A stretch of DNA of 64,000 bases, from positions 1-64,000 of the forward strand of contig NZ_SEOO01000023.1 in assembly GCF_004152865.1 (NCBI RefSeq), in the 5' to 3' direction. Under the pieces are notes generated by a model. The model saw only the letters and a list, made by a program, of their open reading frames with translations, was not told the DNA's origin and did no database searches. Shown here in pieces: positions 54,687 through 63,641 of the stretch; position 1 is the stretch's first letter, and each line of letters opens with the position of its first letter. The stretch is from Sphingobium cupriresistens (lineage in GTDB: Bacteria; Pseudomonadota; Alphaproteobacteria; Sphingomonadales; Sphingomonadaceae). Made by a program: the position numbers and the translations under genes.

Positions 54687-55999
54687 TCGGCAGGGTCGAT
54701 GGTCGCGGCGGTGCCGACGCTGGCGTCGATCAGGCCGGCGCGCATCATCAGCCAGAAGAGCAGGATGCCCGGCACCGCGAGCGCGGTCGTGAGCAGATAG
54801 AAATCGACATAGCCGAAGCGCTCGATCAGGCCGCCCGCCGTCGTGCCGGTCAGGAAGCGCCCGACGATGCTCGCCGCCGCCGAGATCAGCGCATATTGCG
54901 CGGCGGTGAAACGCAGGTCGCACAGGGCCGAGAAATAGGCGACCACGGTGACGCCGCCGATGCCGCTGGCGATATTTTCGAACCCGATCGCCCCGGCCAT
55001 GCCCCAATTGCTCTTCCCCAACGCGGCCAGCGCGGCGAAGCTGAAATTGGACACGCCCATCAGGATAAGGCTGAACAGCACGGATCGCTTCATGCCCATG
55101 CGGGCATAGAGGATGCCGCCGATGAAGATGCCGATCAGATAGGCCCAGAAGCCGATGCCGACATCGTAGATGACGATCTCGTCATTGGTGTAGCCCATAT
55201 CGTCGAACAAAAGCCGAAAGGTCAGGTTCGCCAGCGTGTCGCCGATCTTGTGCAGCAGGATGAAGAGCAGGACTAGGAGCGCGCCCTTGCGCCGGAAAAA
55301 TTCGAGCAGCGGCCCGGTGATCGACGCCATCACCTCCCCCATGCCGCGCCGGACGACAGGATCGCGATGCCGTTCCGGTTCGCCGAGAATGAGGCCAGTC
55401 AGCATCGCTGGCAACGCAAAGGCGGCGCAGGCGAGATAGGCGCCTTGCCAGCCGACCCGAGCCGCGAGAATCAGCGCTAGAGAACCGGCCGCCACCGATC
55501 CGATGCGCCAGCCATATTGCGACATGCCCGATCCGACGCCCAGTTGTTCGGGCTTGAGCGTTTCGATGCGATAGGCGTCGATGACGATGTCGTAAGTCGC
55601 GCCCGCCGCCCCGACAAGAATGGCGGCATAGGCGGTCTGCAAGAGACTGGACGTCGGATCGACCAGCGCCAGATTGGCGACCGCCGCCATGACCAGAGCG
55701 CCCGCCAGCAGCAGCCAGGACACGCGCTGCCCCAGCCGCCCGATGATCGGCAGCCGCACGCCATCGACCACCCAGGCCCATAGCCATTTGAGATTATAGA
55801 CGAGGAACGCCAGGGTGAAGGCGGTAACGGCCTTCTTGTCGATGCCGTCCTGCGCCAGACGCGTGGTCAGCGTCGCGCCGATCATCGCATAAGGAAAGCC
55901 TGACGAGACGCCCAGGAAAAAGGCCGCCAGCGGCGCCTTTTCGACATAGGGTTTCACGGCGTCGAGCCAGCTGCTGCGGCCCTCTATGGCGTCGGTCAT
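54671..55999 (-). CDS. ampG: AmpG-like MFS permease (muropeptide transporter family)
   Basis: A 442-residue permease of the PAT/AmpG branch. The start MTDAIEGRSSWLDAVKPYVE precedes FFLGVSSGFPYAMIGATLTT, typical of AmpG, and YDIVIDAYRIETLKPEQ is the strongly conserved helix 4-5 segment. Twelve helices are predicted. AmpG takes up anhydro-muropeptides for cell-wall recycling and, with ampR/ampC, influences beta-lactamase induction. Neither gene is nearby. ATG 55999 is picked over an upstream frame because the conserved N-terminus starts there. It converges with the hypothetical gene at 54246. Confidence 0.85.
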   Translation of the reverse strand: MTDAIEGRSSWLDAVKPYVEKAPLAAFFLGVSSGFPYAMIGATLTTRLAQDGIDKKAVTAFTLAFLVYNLKWLWAWVVDGVRLPIIGRLGQRVSWLLLAGALVMAAVANLALVDPTSSLLQTAYAAILVGAAGATYDIVIDAYRIETLKPEQLGVGSGMSQYGWRIGSVAAGSLALILAARVGWQGAYLACAAFALPAMLTGLILGEPERHRDPVVRRGMGEVMASITGPLLEFFRRKGALLVLLFILLHKIGDTLANLTFRLLFDDMGYTNDEIVIYDVGIGFWAYLIGIFIGGILYARMGMKRSVLFSLILMGVSNFSFAALAALGKSNWGMAGAIGFENIASGIGGVTVVAYFSALCDLRFTAAQYALISAAASIVGRFLTGTTAGGLIERFGYVDFYLLTTALAVPGILLFWLMMRAGLIDASVGTAATIDPADQPAA

Positions 56000-56080
56000 T
56001 TTGGCGTGCGTCCCCGGTGGCGTCGAATTGCGCGCCACCATATGGCCTGATCGCCGCCAGGCAAGCGTCCTGTGCGCCGA

Positions 56081-56539
56081 TCAGCCCGCGGGCGCGAACA
56101 GGCTGAGCCCCGGCGGCAGCTTGGGCCGCCTTGCGCCGCGCAACTGCGCATCGACGACGCCGATCGCCGCGACCAGATCGCGCGGCGCATAGGGCTTGGC
56201 GAGGCAGCCCACCGCCAGAGCGCGCGCCTCCATCGGGCAGCGGGCGGTGACGAACAGGACCGGCAGGCCCAGCGCTCCAGCGTGACGGGCGACGTCGATG
56301 CCGGTCTTCTCGCCATGCAGGGCGACGTCGGCGATCACCAGGTCCACGCCGCCGCTGTCCATGACCCGCACCGCATGGTCATGATCGTCCACCGTCGCCG
56401 CTATCCGGTAGCCCGCCTGCTCCAGCGCATGTTCGTTATCGAAGGCGACCAGCGCCTCATCCTCCACCACCAGCACGGTGCGGATCGCCTTACGGCGCGA
56501 CAGGTGCGCGCCTCCCTCTTTCACCAGCCCGAAAAACAT
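56081..56539 (-). CDS. single-domain response regulator
   Basis: A 152-residue receiver-domain protein with no output domain. Acidic pocket in VVEDEALV (Glu26, Asp27), phospho-acceptor Asp71 in LVIADVALHGEKTG, Thr in LFVTARC and the conserved Lys in CLAKPYAP. It resembles the stand-alone receivers of alphaproteobacterial HWE-kinase and general-stress systems. A longer in-frame start exists at 56569; MFFGLVKEGG at 56539 is preferred by position. It is divergent from the pseudouridine synthase gene. No kinase partner is adjacent. Confidence 0.82.
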   Translation of the reverse strand: MFFGLVKEGGAHLSRRKAIRTVLVVEDEALVAFDNEHALEQAGYRIAATVDDHDHAVRVMDSGGVDLVIADVALHGEKTGIDVARHAGALGLPVLFVTARCPMEARALAVGCLAKPYAPRDLVAAIGVVDAQLRGARRPKLPPGLSLFAPAG

Positions 56540-56695
56540 TTGCCGATCCGCCCTGATTCCGCCATGCACCCGATGAAACGCCGCGCCCCCGCACCGGGTT
56601 GCCTGCTGGGAGGCATAGCCCCCTCGCCCAAGCGCCGGAGCGGCACATTTCAGCCTGTTGCTGGCTTTGCACCCATATGGGAAGTGCCAGTGCCC

Positions 56696-57985
56696 ATGAA
56701 AAGGAACCCGCCCTTGGAACCGCCGAAAAAATCAGGACCGCCCCGCAGGGCAGGACCAGGCGGCCCGAAACGTCCCGCCGGCCCCGGCCGGAGCGGATCG
56801 GGCGGGCGTCCCGGCGCGCCCACTGGACGTGGCGCTGCGCCGCGTCAGGGGGATGGGCGACAGGATGACGGGCGGCGGAGCGAGAGCCGCCGGGGCGACG
56901 CCAAGCCGCGTTTCGAGAAGAAGGACGATAGCCGGACGGATCGGCCGAGCGGCGGCAGGACTCGCCCCGATCGGGCCAAGGCCGACGGCGCACCATCGCG
57001 CCCTGCACGCAGCGCGGGGCCACGCGACACCATCGACAAGCCGCGCTCCCCCCGCAACGAAGGCGAACGGACTGATCGTCCCCGGACGGATCGGGGTCGG
57101 CCTGATCGCGCCCGACCCGATCGCGCAGGGGGCGATGCGCCTCGCTTCGGCGCCGCCAAATCCTATCCGCCGCGCAAGCCGCGGGTCAAGGGCGCTGCGC
57201 CGGTCCATGCCGCCAATCCGCACCCGGCCCGCGCCGCGGCGGCGAGCGACGGCAAGGGCGAGCCGCAGCGCATCGCCAAGCTGCTGGCCCGCGCCGGGGT
57301 CGCTTCCCGCCGCGAAATCGAGCGGATGATCGAGGAAGGGCGCGTTTCCAAGGACGGCGTGGTGATCGATACGCCCGCGACGCTGCTGACATCGCTGCAT
57401 GGCGTGACCGTCGATGAGGTGGCGATCGCGGCGCCCGCGCCGATGCGCCTGTTCCTGTTCCACAAGCCGACCGGCTTCCTGACCACCGAGCGCGATCCGG
57501 CGGGGCGGCCGACCATCTATGACCGGCTGCCGCCGGACCTGCCACGGCTGATGCCGATCGGCCGGCTGGACATGAATACCGAAGGCCTGCTGCTGATGAC
57601 CACCGATGGCGGTTTCAAGCGCGAGATGGAACTGCCCGCGACCGGCGTGCCGCGCACCTATCGCGCCCGCGCCTTTGGCGAGGTGAGCCAGCAGCAGTTG
57701 GAGGATCTGTTCGATGGGCTGGAGATTGACGGCATCCGCTATGGCGCGATCGAGGCCAATCTGGAGCGGCGCACCGGGCGCAACCAGTGGATTGAAATGA
57801 CCCTGACCGAAGGCAAGAACCGGGAAGTGCGCCGCGTGCTCGAACATCTGGACCTGAAGGTCAACCGGCTGATCCGCACCAGCTATGGCCCCTTCTATCT
57901 GGGCGACCTGCCGGTCGGCGCGGTGGAGGAGGTGCGGGAGCATGACCTGGCGCTGTTCCGCAAAAGCCTGAAGGACCTGAAATGA
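56696..57985 (+). CDS. rluB: 23S rRNA pseudouridine synthase, RluB type, with disordered N-terminal extension
   Basis: A 429-residue protein. The first 175 or so residues are low complexity, rich in Arg, Gly, Pro and Asp (RPDRARPDRAGGDAPRFG and similar), and probably disordered. An S4 RNA-binding domain follows (RIAKLLARAGVASRREIER), then the RsuA/RluB catalytic domain with the nucleophile Asp292 in GRLDMNTEGLLL, and NREVRRVLEHLDLKVNRLIR at the end. It converts a specific uridine of 23S rRNA to pseudouridine. The long charged extension is typical of several alphaproteobacterial RluB. ATG 56696 is chosen, although an upstream ATG region is also open. The stop overlaps rsmD. Confidence 0.88.
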   Translation: MKRNPPLEPPKKSGPPRRAGPGGPKRPAGPGRSGSGGRPGAPTGRGAAPRQGDGRQDDGRRSESRRGDAKPRFEKKDDSRTDRPSGGRTRPDRAKADGAPSRPARSAGPRDTIDKPRSPRNEGERTDRPRTDRGRPDRARPDRAGGDAPRFGAAKSYPPRKPRVKGAAPVHAANPHPARAAAASDGKGEPQRIAKLLARAGVASRREIERMIEEGRVSKDGVVIDTPATLLTSLHGVTVDEVAIAAPAPMRLFLFHKPTGFLTTERDPAGRPTIYDRLPPDLPRLMPIGRLDMNTEGLLLMTTDGGFKREMELPATGVPRTYRARAFGEVSQQQLEDLFDGLEIDGIRYGAIEANLERRTGRNQWIEMTLTEGKNREVRRVLEHLDLKVNRLIRTSYGPFYLGDLPVGAVEEVREHDLALFRKSLKDLK

Positions 57986-58521
57986 GGATCATTTCGGGCC
58001 AATGGCGCGGACGACCGCTGAACGCGCCCAAGGGCGACGCCACCCGGCCTACGGCGGACCGAACGCGCGAGGCGCTGTTTTCGATGCTGACCAGCCGGCT
58101 GGGATCGTTCGAGGGGCTGGCCGTGGGCGATTTCTTCGCCGGATCGGGTGCGCTGGGTTTTGAGGCGCTGTCGCGCGGCGCGGCCTCCTGCCTGTTCGTC
58201 GAGCAGGACAAGCCGGCGCTGGACGCGATCCGCGCCAATGGCGACCGGCTGGGCATCCGTCCTGACATCCGGCCGTCCAGCGTGCTGTCGCTGGGGTCGG
58301 CGGCCAAGCCGCTCGACCTCATCTTCATGGACCCGCCCTATGGCACCGGCGCAGGCCAGGTTGCGCTCGACAAGCTGGGACGGCTGGGCTGGACCAATGC
58401 CGCGAGCTGGATCAGCATCGAAACCGACAGGCGCGAGGATGTGGTCGTGAAGGGTTTTACCATCGACACGGTCCGCGATTGCGGCAAGGCGCGGATCACG
58501 CTGCTGCGGATGGACGACTGA
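57982..58521 (+). CDS. rsmD: 16S rRNA m2G966 methyltransferase
   Basis: A 179-residue SAM-dependent methyltransferase. MRIISGQWRGRPLNAP is the RsmD N-terminus; the SAM loop is DFFAGSGALGFEALSRG (residues 50-66), and the catalytic DPPY lies at 117-120 (IFMDPPYGTGAG). It methylates G966 of 16S rRNA. The ATGA overlap with the pseudouridine synthase couples two ribosomal RNA modification genes in one transcript. Length equals the family norm. Confidence 0.94.
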   Translation: MRIISGQWRGRPLNAPKGDATRPTADRTREALFSMLTSRLGSFEGLAVGDFFAGSGALGFEALSRGAASCLFVEQDKPALDAIRANGDRLGIRPDIRPSSVLSLGSAAKPLDLIFMDPPYGTGAGQVALDKLGRLGWTNAASWISIETDRREDVVVKGFTIDTVRDCGKARITLLRMDD

Positions 58522-58590
58522 CGCGATCGTCCGGCCGGTCAGGCTGTGAGCAGGCCTGACCACCCTTCTTTCGTTTCGAACGAAATGGGA

Positions 58591-59037
58591 TCAGGCCGCC
58601 GCTGCATAGGCTTCGGCCTCCTGCGCGATCAATATGTCGGCCAGAAACTGATAGGCTTCGCCCCATGCCGCCAGCACCGCGTCGGTGGCGACCTGCTCGC
58701 CCAGCACGTCGCGGATGGCGGGAAGTAGCGCGGCCGCGACCTTGGGATAATGTTCGGGCTTCACGCCGGTATCGACATGACGCGCCACCATGCGCGCCAC
58801 CGCGCCGCCCAGCACCTCCAGCCGGTCGATATTCTCCGCATAGCCCAGGATCGCCGCAGCCAGCCGCCTGGGCTGCTCGCCGCTATCCTGCGCCGCCTGA
58901 TCGAACATCGCCTTCACTTCGGCATCCTGGAACAGGCGGGCATACATGGCGGTGGTGATCGCCACGCCGTGCTGGCGCAGCGCCGGGCCGGTGGATTTCA
59001 CGATGGCGATGGTGTGCGGAGACAGCGAGTTGGACAT
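58591..59037 (-). CDS. single-domain globin related to flavohaemoglobin
   Basis: A 148-residue haem globin of the Hmp/Vitreoscilla type without a reductase domain. The distal B10 tyrosine is Tyr32 in MYARLF, and the proximal F8 histidine is His87 in ARHVDTGVKPEHYP. LLPAIRDVLGEQV and AWGEAYQFLADILI are the G/H helix signatures. Such globins detoxify nitric oxide or carry oxygen, with an external reductase. It is divergent from the NsrR-type gene, and a candidate NsrR box lies in its promoter region. Start: ATG 59037. Confidence 0.9.
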   Translation of the reverse strand: MSNSLSPHTIAIVKSTGPALRQHGVAITTAMYARLFQDAEVKAMFDQAAQDSGEQPRRLAAAILGYAENIDRLEVLGGAVARMVARHVDTGVKPEHYPKVAAALLPAIRDVLGEQVATDAVLAAWGEAYQFLADILIAQEAEAYAAAA

Positions 59038-59062
59038 CTGATTGACCTTTTCCTGAGTCGAT

Positions 59063-59085
59063 AAGATGCATTTAATTTACGCCTT
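59063..59085. promoter_or_regulatory. candidate NsrR binding site between the globin and nsrR genes
   Basis: AAGATGCATTT at 59063-59073 is an exact NsrR half-site. After one base, ATTTACGCCTT (59075-59085) matches the complementary half AAATGCATCTT at 6 of 11 positions. The region is AT-rich for this genome and lies 26 nt upstream of the globin ATG and 60 nt upstream of nsrR, so NsrR could control both. Confidence 0.55.
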
Positions 59086-59145
59086 TAAAGGAGTAAATAG
59101 AATATATGTTTGAAGCGCGACCCCGCGCCGGTATCGGATGACGCC

Positions 59146-59622
59146 ATGCAATTGACCCGTCACACCGACTATGCGCTGCGCGTGCTGATCCACCTCGCCG
59201 TAGCGCCGACGGGACGGGCGACGATTCCGGAGATCGCCGACGCCTATGGGCTGTCGCGCAATCATTTGATGAAGGTGGTGCACCATCTCGCGCAGGGCGG
59301 CTTCATTACCACCCGGCGCGGGCGCGGCGGAGGCTTCGCGCTGGCGGGGACGCCGGAAGACATGCGCATCGGTGCGGTGGTCCGGCATAGCGAGCCGGAC
59401 ATGAAAATGGCGGACTGCGCAAATTGCGCGATCCGCCGGGCTTGTGGCCTGACCGCCATATTGGCGGAGGCCACCGGCGCGTTCATGGCCGTGCTCGATC
59501 GCTATAGCCTGGCCGATGCGGCGCGCGATCGGGGCGGGCTGGCGGCGTTGATCGCCGCCCTGCCCGCGCCGACGCCGGCGGTCAGCGACGCTTGCGCATC
59601 TTCCCGGCCTCGCCCGGATTGA
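59146..59622 (+). CDS. nsrR: Rrf2-family nitric-oxide-sensing regulator (NsrR-type)
   Basis: A 158-residue Rrf2 protein. The winged HTH starts MQLTRHTDYALRVLIHL, with recognition-region SRNHLMKVVHHLAQ. The Fe-S ligand cysteines are Cys91, Cys94 and Cys100 in DCANCAIRRACGL, close to the NsrR pattern. NsrR represses NO-defence genes until nitric oxide destroys its cluster. The spacing between the first two cysteines is shorter than in E. coli, so the identity as NsrR rather than another Rrf2 member is likely but not certain. Its 3' end overlaps the next convergent gene by 41 bases. Confidence 0.85.
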   Translation: MQLTRHTDYALRVLIHLAVAPTGRATIPEIADAYGLSRNHLMKVVHHLAQGGFITTRRGRGGGFALAGTPEDMRIGAVVRHSEPDMKMADCANCAIRRACGLTAILAEATGAFMAVLDRYSLADAARDRGGLAALIAALPAPTPAVSDACASSRPRPD

Positions 59623-60103
59623 CGCAACTGTCCTGGACCGTGCGAGAGCAGCGCGGATAGTCCTTCGCCTCTGTCGGCGGCGGCATCATGTTGCCGCCGA
59701 CCGTCACCGGATTGGCGGAGGAGCCGACTGGGGCGGCCGGGTTATTGGGCACGCCCGCGGGCGCGGGGACCATGCCGGGGTCCGCCGGGACCGCGCCTGT
59801 CGGCTGGCCGGCATTGGGATCGCTTTGAGGCGGGGTCGCAGGCATGGCGGGGCTGGCCGGTGCGGCAGGCGCGGGCGGGGTCGACATGCCCGGATCGCCG
59901 GGCGTCGCGGGGGCTGCAGGCTCGGCGGGGGCGGACGGCGGCGTGGCCGTCGGATCGGCGGGTGCGGGCGCATCGGCGGGCGGTGGCGTCATGGCGTCAC
60001 CGGGCGGTTGGCTGCTTGGCGCTGGCGTGTCCTGCGCGACGGCTATGCCGCCCAAAGTGGTGAAGCTCAGCATCGCGACGCCGGCCAGCATGATGGATTT
60101 CAT
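59582..60103 (-). CDS. exported proline/alanine-rich protein
   Basis: A 173-residue protein with a signal peptide (MKSIMLAGVAMLSFTTLGG and on to AVAQD). A long Pro/Ala-rich region rich in PAP and PADP follows. A short C-terminal tail carries two cysteines (DYPRCSRTVQDSCVNPGEAG) that may form a disulfide. It is probably periplasmic or loosely cell-wall-associated. No function is known to me. ATG 60103 has AGGAAAGG upstream at a workable spacing, while an earlier ATG sits directly on it. Confidence 0.7.
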   Translation of the reverse strand: MKSIMLAGVAMLSFTTLGGIAVAQDTPAPSSQPPGDAMTPPPADAPAPADPTATPPSAPAEPAAPATPGDPGMSTPPAPAAPASPAMPATPPQSDPNAGQPTGAVPADPGMVPAPAGVPNNPAAPVGSSANPVTVGGNMMPPPTEAKDYPRCSRTVQDSCVNPGEAGKMRKRR

Positions 60104-60246
60104 CGGGATCATCCTTTCCTATATTCTTCGACCCGCAGGTCGCCCGCTTCTGAGACGGACAGCCGAAGAACCGGCTTTGGGACATCCCCGTTCCGCAGCC
60201 GCGACCAAATGTGGCCCAGGCGCGGCCAGATGAACCGAACGGGGGG

Positions 60247-60645
60247 TTAGGGACCGTCGGGATAGCGATCATATTTCGGCAGTTCGTGCGCCGTCGCCAT
60301 CCATGGCACGGCGTCGGCCATCTGGACATGCCCCTCCGGCGGCAGCGCCGCGGCATCGTCCAGCGTAGCACTCTGGATGTCGATCGCGCCGGGGAAGATG
60401 ACCGGATTGGTATAGAACAGACCAGTGCCGCATGTGCCGCAGAAATGCCGGGTCGCATTGTCGGACGACTGGTAGCGGACGGGATCGCCGATGATCGTCA
60501 CGGCGTCTTGCGGGAACAGCGCCCAGCCCACCATCGGCGCGCCGGCACTGGCGCGGCAGTCGCTGCAATGGCAGATGGCGCTATAGGCCGGTTCGCCGGT
60601 CGCTTCATAGCGTATCGCCCCACATTGGCATCGTCCCGTCACCAT
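60247..60645 (-). CDS. GFA-like (CENP-V) zinc-binding protein
   Basis: A 132-residue protein of the glutathione-dependent formaldehyde-activating/CENP-V family. It starts with the GRCQCGAIRYEATG zinc loop, then ICHCSDCRASAGAPM, and a later HFCGTCGTGLFYT loop, giving the Cys-rich zinc sites of the family. Most members are of unknown function; a role in formaldehyde binding is documented only for a few. ATG 60645 has GGGAG 7 nt upstream. It is divergent from the helicase gene. Confidence 0.87.
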   Translation of the reverse strand: MVTGRCQCGAIRYEATGEPAYSAICHCSDCRASAGAPMVGWALFPQDAVTIIGDPVRYQSSDNATRHFCGTCGTGLFYTNPVIFPGAIDIQSATLDDAAALPPEGHVQMADAVPWMATAHELPKYDRYPDGP

Positions 60646-60750
60646 CCGCTTGCTCCCTTGCATGATTCGCCTTTTGTTCTCATAGAAGCCCAGTCACCGC
60701 AAGAGGCGCGCCCCTTGCCCCCGATCCACCCCATGCCTAGTTGTCCAGCC

Positions 60751-63027
60751 ATGACAGTCCCTGCCCCCTCCCCCAATGATCCGCCCTATCTCGACGGGCT
60801 CAATCCGCCCCAGCGGGAGGCTGTGCTGACGACCGAGGGGCCGGTGCTGGTGCTGGCGGGTGCGGGCACCGGCAAGACGGCGGCGCTGACCGCCCGGCTG
60901 GCGCATCTGATCGGCACGCGCCGGGCCTGGCCGTCCGAGATATTGGCGGTGACCTTCACCAACAAGGCTGCGCGCGAGATGCGGGCGCGGGTCGGCCGGA
61001 TGATCGGCGACGCGGTGGAGGGGATGCCCTGGCTCGGCACCTTCCACGCGATCGCGGCGAAGATGCTGCGCCGTCATGCCGAACTGGTCGGGCTGCAATC
61101 CAATTTCACCATCCTCGATACCGACGATCAGTTGCGGCTGCTCAAGCAGCTCATCCAGGCCGAGGGCGTCGATGAAAAGCGCTGGCCGGCGCGGCAACTG
61201 GCCGGGCTGATCGACCAGTGGAAGAATAAGGGCTGGACCCCGGAGGATGTCGGCGCGGGCGAGGCGGAAGGCTATGCCCATGGCAAGGGGCAGAAGCTCT
61301 ATGCCGATTATCAGGCGCGCTTACGTCAAGTGAATGCCTGTGATTTCGGTGACTTGCTGCTGCATGTTCTGACGATATTGAAGAAGCATCGCGACGTGCT
61401 GGCGCAATATCAGGAGCGGTTCCGCTATATCATGGTGGACGAATATCAGGACACCAATAGCAGCCAGTATCTGTGGCTGCGGCTGCTGGCGCAGACGCGC
61501 AAAAATCTGTGCTGCGTGGGCGACGACGACCAGTCCATCTATTCATGGCGCGGCGCGGAAGTCGCCAATATCCTGCGGTTCGAAAAGGATTTTCCGGGCG
61601 CGACGATCATCCGGCTGGAGCAGAATTATCGCTCCACGCCGCACATATTGGGCGCGGCGTCCGGGGTGATCGCCGAAAATGGCAATCGCCTCGGCAAGAC
61701 GCTGTGGACCGACATCGACGTGGGCGAAAAGGTGCAGGTCATCGGCGTGTGGGACGGGCCGGAGGAAGCGCGGCGGGTCGGCGACGAGATCGAAGCGGTC
61801 CAGCGGAGCGGCGGATCGCTGGACGAGGTCGCCATCCTGGTCCGCGCCCAGCACCAGACTCGCGAGTTCGAAGATCGCTTCATCCAGATCGGCCTGCCCT
61901 ATCGCATTGTCGGCGGCTTCCGTTTCTACGAGCGCGCCGAAATCCGCGACGCGCTGGCCTATTTGCGGCTGGTCAACCAGCCCGCCGACGACCTGGCGTT
62001 CGAGCGGATCGTCAATGTGCCCAAGCGCGGGCTGGGCGACAAGGCGGTGGAGAAATTGCACCGACTGGCGCGGGCGGAGGGCATACCACTGGCGCTGGCG
62101 GCCGCGCGCATCCTCGACACCGACGAACTGACCCCGCAGGCGCGGCGATCGCTGGGCAGTTTCATCGGCGATCTGGCGCGCTGGCGCGACCGGGCGACGC
62201 AATTGCCCCATGCCGAACTGGCGCGGCAGATATTGGACGAGAGCGGCTACACCGCGATGCTACAGGCCGAACGTACGACCGAGAGCGCGGGGCGGCTGGA
62301 AAATCTGTCCGAACTGGCCCGTGCGATGGAGGAATATGAGACGCTGGGCGCGTTTCTGGAGCATGTCAGCCTCGTCATGGACAATGAGGCGCAGGCGGAG
62401 TCCGCCAAGATCACGATCATGACCATCCATGCCGCCAAAGGGCTGGAATATGACACCACATTCCTGGTGGGGTGGGAGGAAGGCGTCTTCCCGTCGCAGC
62501 GGGCGCTGGACGAAGGCGGGCTCAACAGTCTGGAGGAGGAACGGCGGCTCGCCTATGTCGCGATCACGCGCGCACGCAAGCGCTGCACCATCATCCATGC
62601 CGCCAATCGCCGCATCTATGGCCAGTGGACCAGCAGCATCCCGTCGCGCTTCGTGGGCGAATTGCCGCCCGAACATGTCGAATCGGAAAGCAGCATGAGC
62701 GGCGGCGCGTCGCTATGGCGCGCCAACTGGTCGGAACGCGACGACCCCTTCGCCAATGTCGCGCGGGGCAGCGGTCGGGGTCCGGGCTGGCAGCGCGCGC
62801 AGACGAGCGGCCAATTCAGCCGGGAGCCGGTGCGGATCGTGGAGGCGCGGTCATCCGCCGTATCTCTGGGCAACAAGGGTCGCGACGACATGCGCGTGGG
62901 CCTGCGCATATTTCACCAGAAATTCGGTTACGGCACCGTCGCGGAGATCGAGGGCAACAAGTTGGAGATCGATTTCGAGACGGCCGGGCGCAAGCGCGTG
63001 ATGGACAGCTTCGTTCAGCCCGCCTGA
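60751..63027 (+). CDS. UvrD/PcrA-type ATP-dependent DNA helicase
   Basis: A 758-residue SF1A helicase. Walker A is LAGAGTGKT (residues 35-43), motif Ia is TFTNKAAREMRARV, motif II is VDEYQDTNSSQ, motif III is GDDDQSIYSWRGA, motif IV is LEQNYRST, and motif V/VI includes TIMTIHAAKGLEYD and VAITRARKRC. It unwinds DNA in repair and replication. The C-terminal Tudor-like tail (VGLRIFHQKFGYGTVAEIEG) is the PcrA/UvrD interaction module. Starts at ATG 60751; an ATG six codons upstream (60733) is also possible. It overlaps the convergent GAF gene by 13 bases. Confidence 0.93.
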   Translation: MTVPAPSPNDPPYLDGLNPPQREAVLTTEGPVLVLAGAGTGKTAALTARLAHLIGTRRAWPSEILAVTFTNKAAREMRARVGRMIGDAVEGMPWLGTFHAIAAKMLRRHAELVGLQSNFTILDTDDQLRLLKQLIQAEGVDEKRWPARQLAGLIDQWKNKGWTPEDVGAGEAEGYAHGKGQKLYADYQARLRQVNACDFGDLLLHVLTILKKHRDVLAQYQERFRYIMVDEYQDTNSSQYLWLRLLAQTRKNLCCVGDDDQSIYSWRGAEVANILRFEKDFPGATIIRLEQNYRSTPHILGAASGVIAENGNRLGKTLWTDIDVGEKVQVIGVWDGPEEARRVGDEIEAVQRSGGSLDEVAILVRAQHQTREFEDRFIQIGLPYRIVGGFRFYERAEIRDALAYLRLVNQPADDLAFERIVNVPKRGLGDKAVEKLHRLARAEGIPLALAAARILDTDELTPQARRSLGSFIGDLARWRDRATQLPHAELARQILDESGYTAMLQAERTTESAGRLENLSELARAMEEYETLGAFLEHVSLVMDNEAQAESAKITIMTIHAAKGLEYDTTFLVGWEEGVFPSQRALDEGGLNSLEEERRLAYVAITRARKRCTIIHAANRRIYGQWTSSIPSRFVGELPPEHVESESSMSGGASLWRANWSERDDPFANVARGSGRGPGWQRAQTSGQFSREPVRIVEARSSAVSLGNKGRDDMRVGLRIFHQKFGYGTVAEIEGNKLEIDFETAGRKRVMDSFVQPA

Positions 63028-63536
63028 GGGCGATGGACGTCTGTCGTGGCGGACCTCGTCGGGTGCGCCAGGATGCTGGCGGACAGGAGGGCGCTGACGT
63101 CGCGCGCGAAGCCTTCGATGACCGCGACCGTCGCGGGATCGCTGATCAGGCGCGGCATGGGATCGATCGCGCAGAGCGTGCCGTAGAAGCTGCCGTCCGC
63201 CAGGATGACCGGGAAGGACACATAGCTTTTGAAGCCGTAGAAGATCGGGACGGGATGCTTCTGCCACGCGATATCGGCATCGACATGGTCGATGACCACA
63301 TAATTTTCGGTCTGGCGGATTTCCTTGCAGATCGTCATCTGCATATCCAGTTCCGCGCCAGGCTCCAGACCGAAGGCGATCTTGTCGAGCACCTGGCAGG
63401 CGATCCAGCGATCCTCGGTCACGCGCGCCACCGCCGCAAAGCCCATATGCGTCACATCGCATAGCTGCGTCAGGATGGCGCGAATCGCGTCGTCGTCGCC
63501 CTGTTCGGCGGCCTGGATGGCCAATTCGTCCTTCAT
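63015..63536 (-). CDS. GAF-domain protein
   Basis: A 173-residue protein that is essentially one GAF domain. FAAVARVTEDRWIACQVLD and EIRQTENYVVIDHVDAD are followed by YVSFPVILADGSFYGTLCAIDPMPR, the GTLCAID block being typical. There is no attached kinase, HTH or cyclase domain, so it may sense a small ligand or be part of a larger complex. The start is placed at ATG 63536; an upstream TTG frame is less likely. The stop lies within the 3' end of the helicase gene. Confidence 0.78.
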   Translation of the reverse strand: MKDELAIQAAEQGDDDAIRAILTQLCDVTHMGFAAVARVTEDRWIACQVLDKIAFGLEPGAELDMQMTICKEIRQTENYVVIDHVDADIAWQKHPVPIFYGFKSYVSFPVILADGSFYGTLCAIDPMPRLISDPATVAVIEGFARDVSALLSASILAHPTRSATTDVHRPQAG

Positions 63537-63641
63537 GTCGCAGCGATGGCAGGAAAAATCCGCCTTGACGAGTCTCGCGCGCAATGAACGAGCAACATCG
63601 GGATATAGGAATGAGGGGACGCCCCTCGCTTGCGCTCAGGC

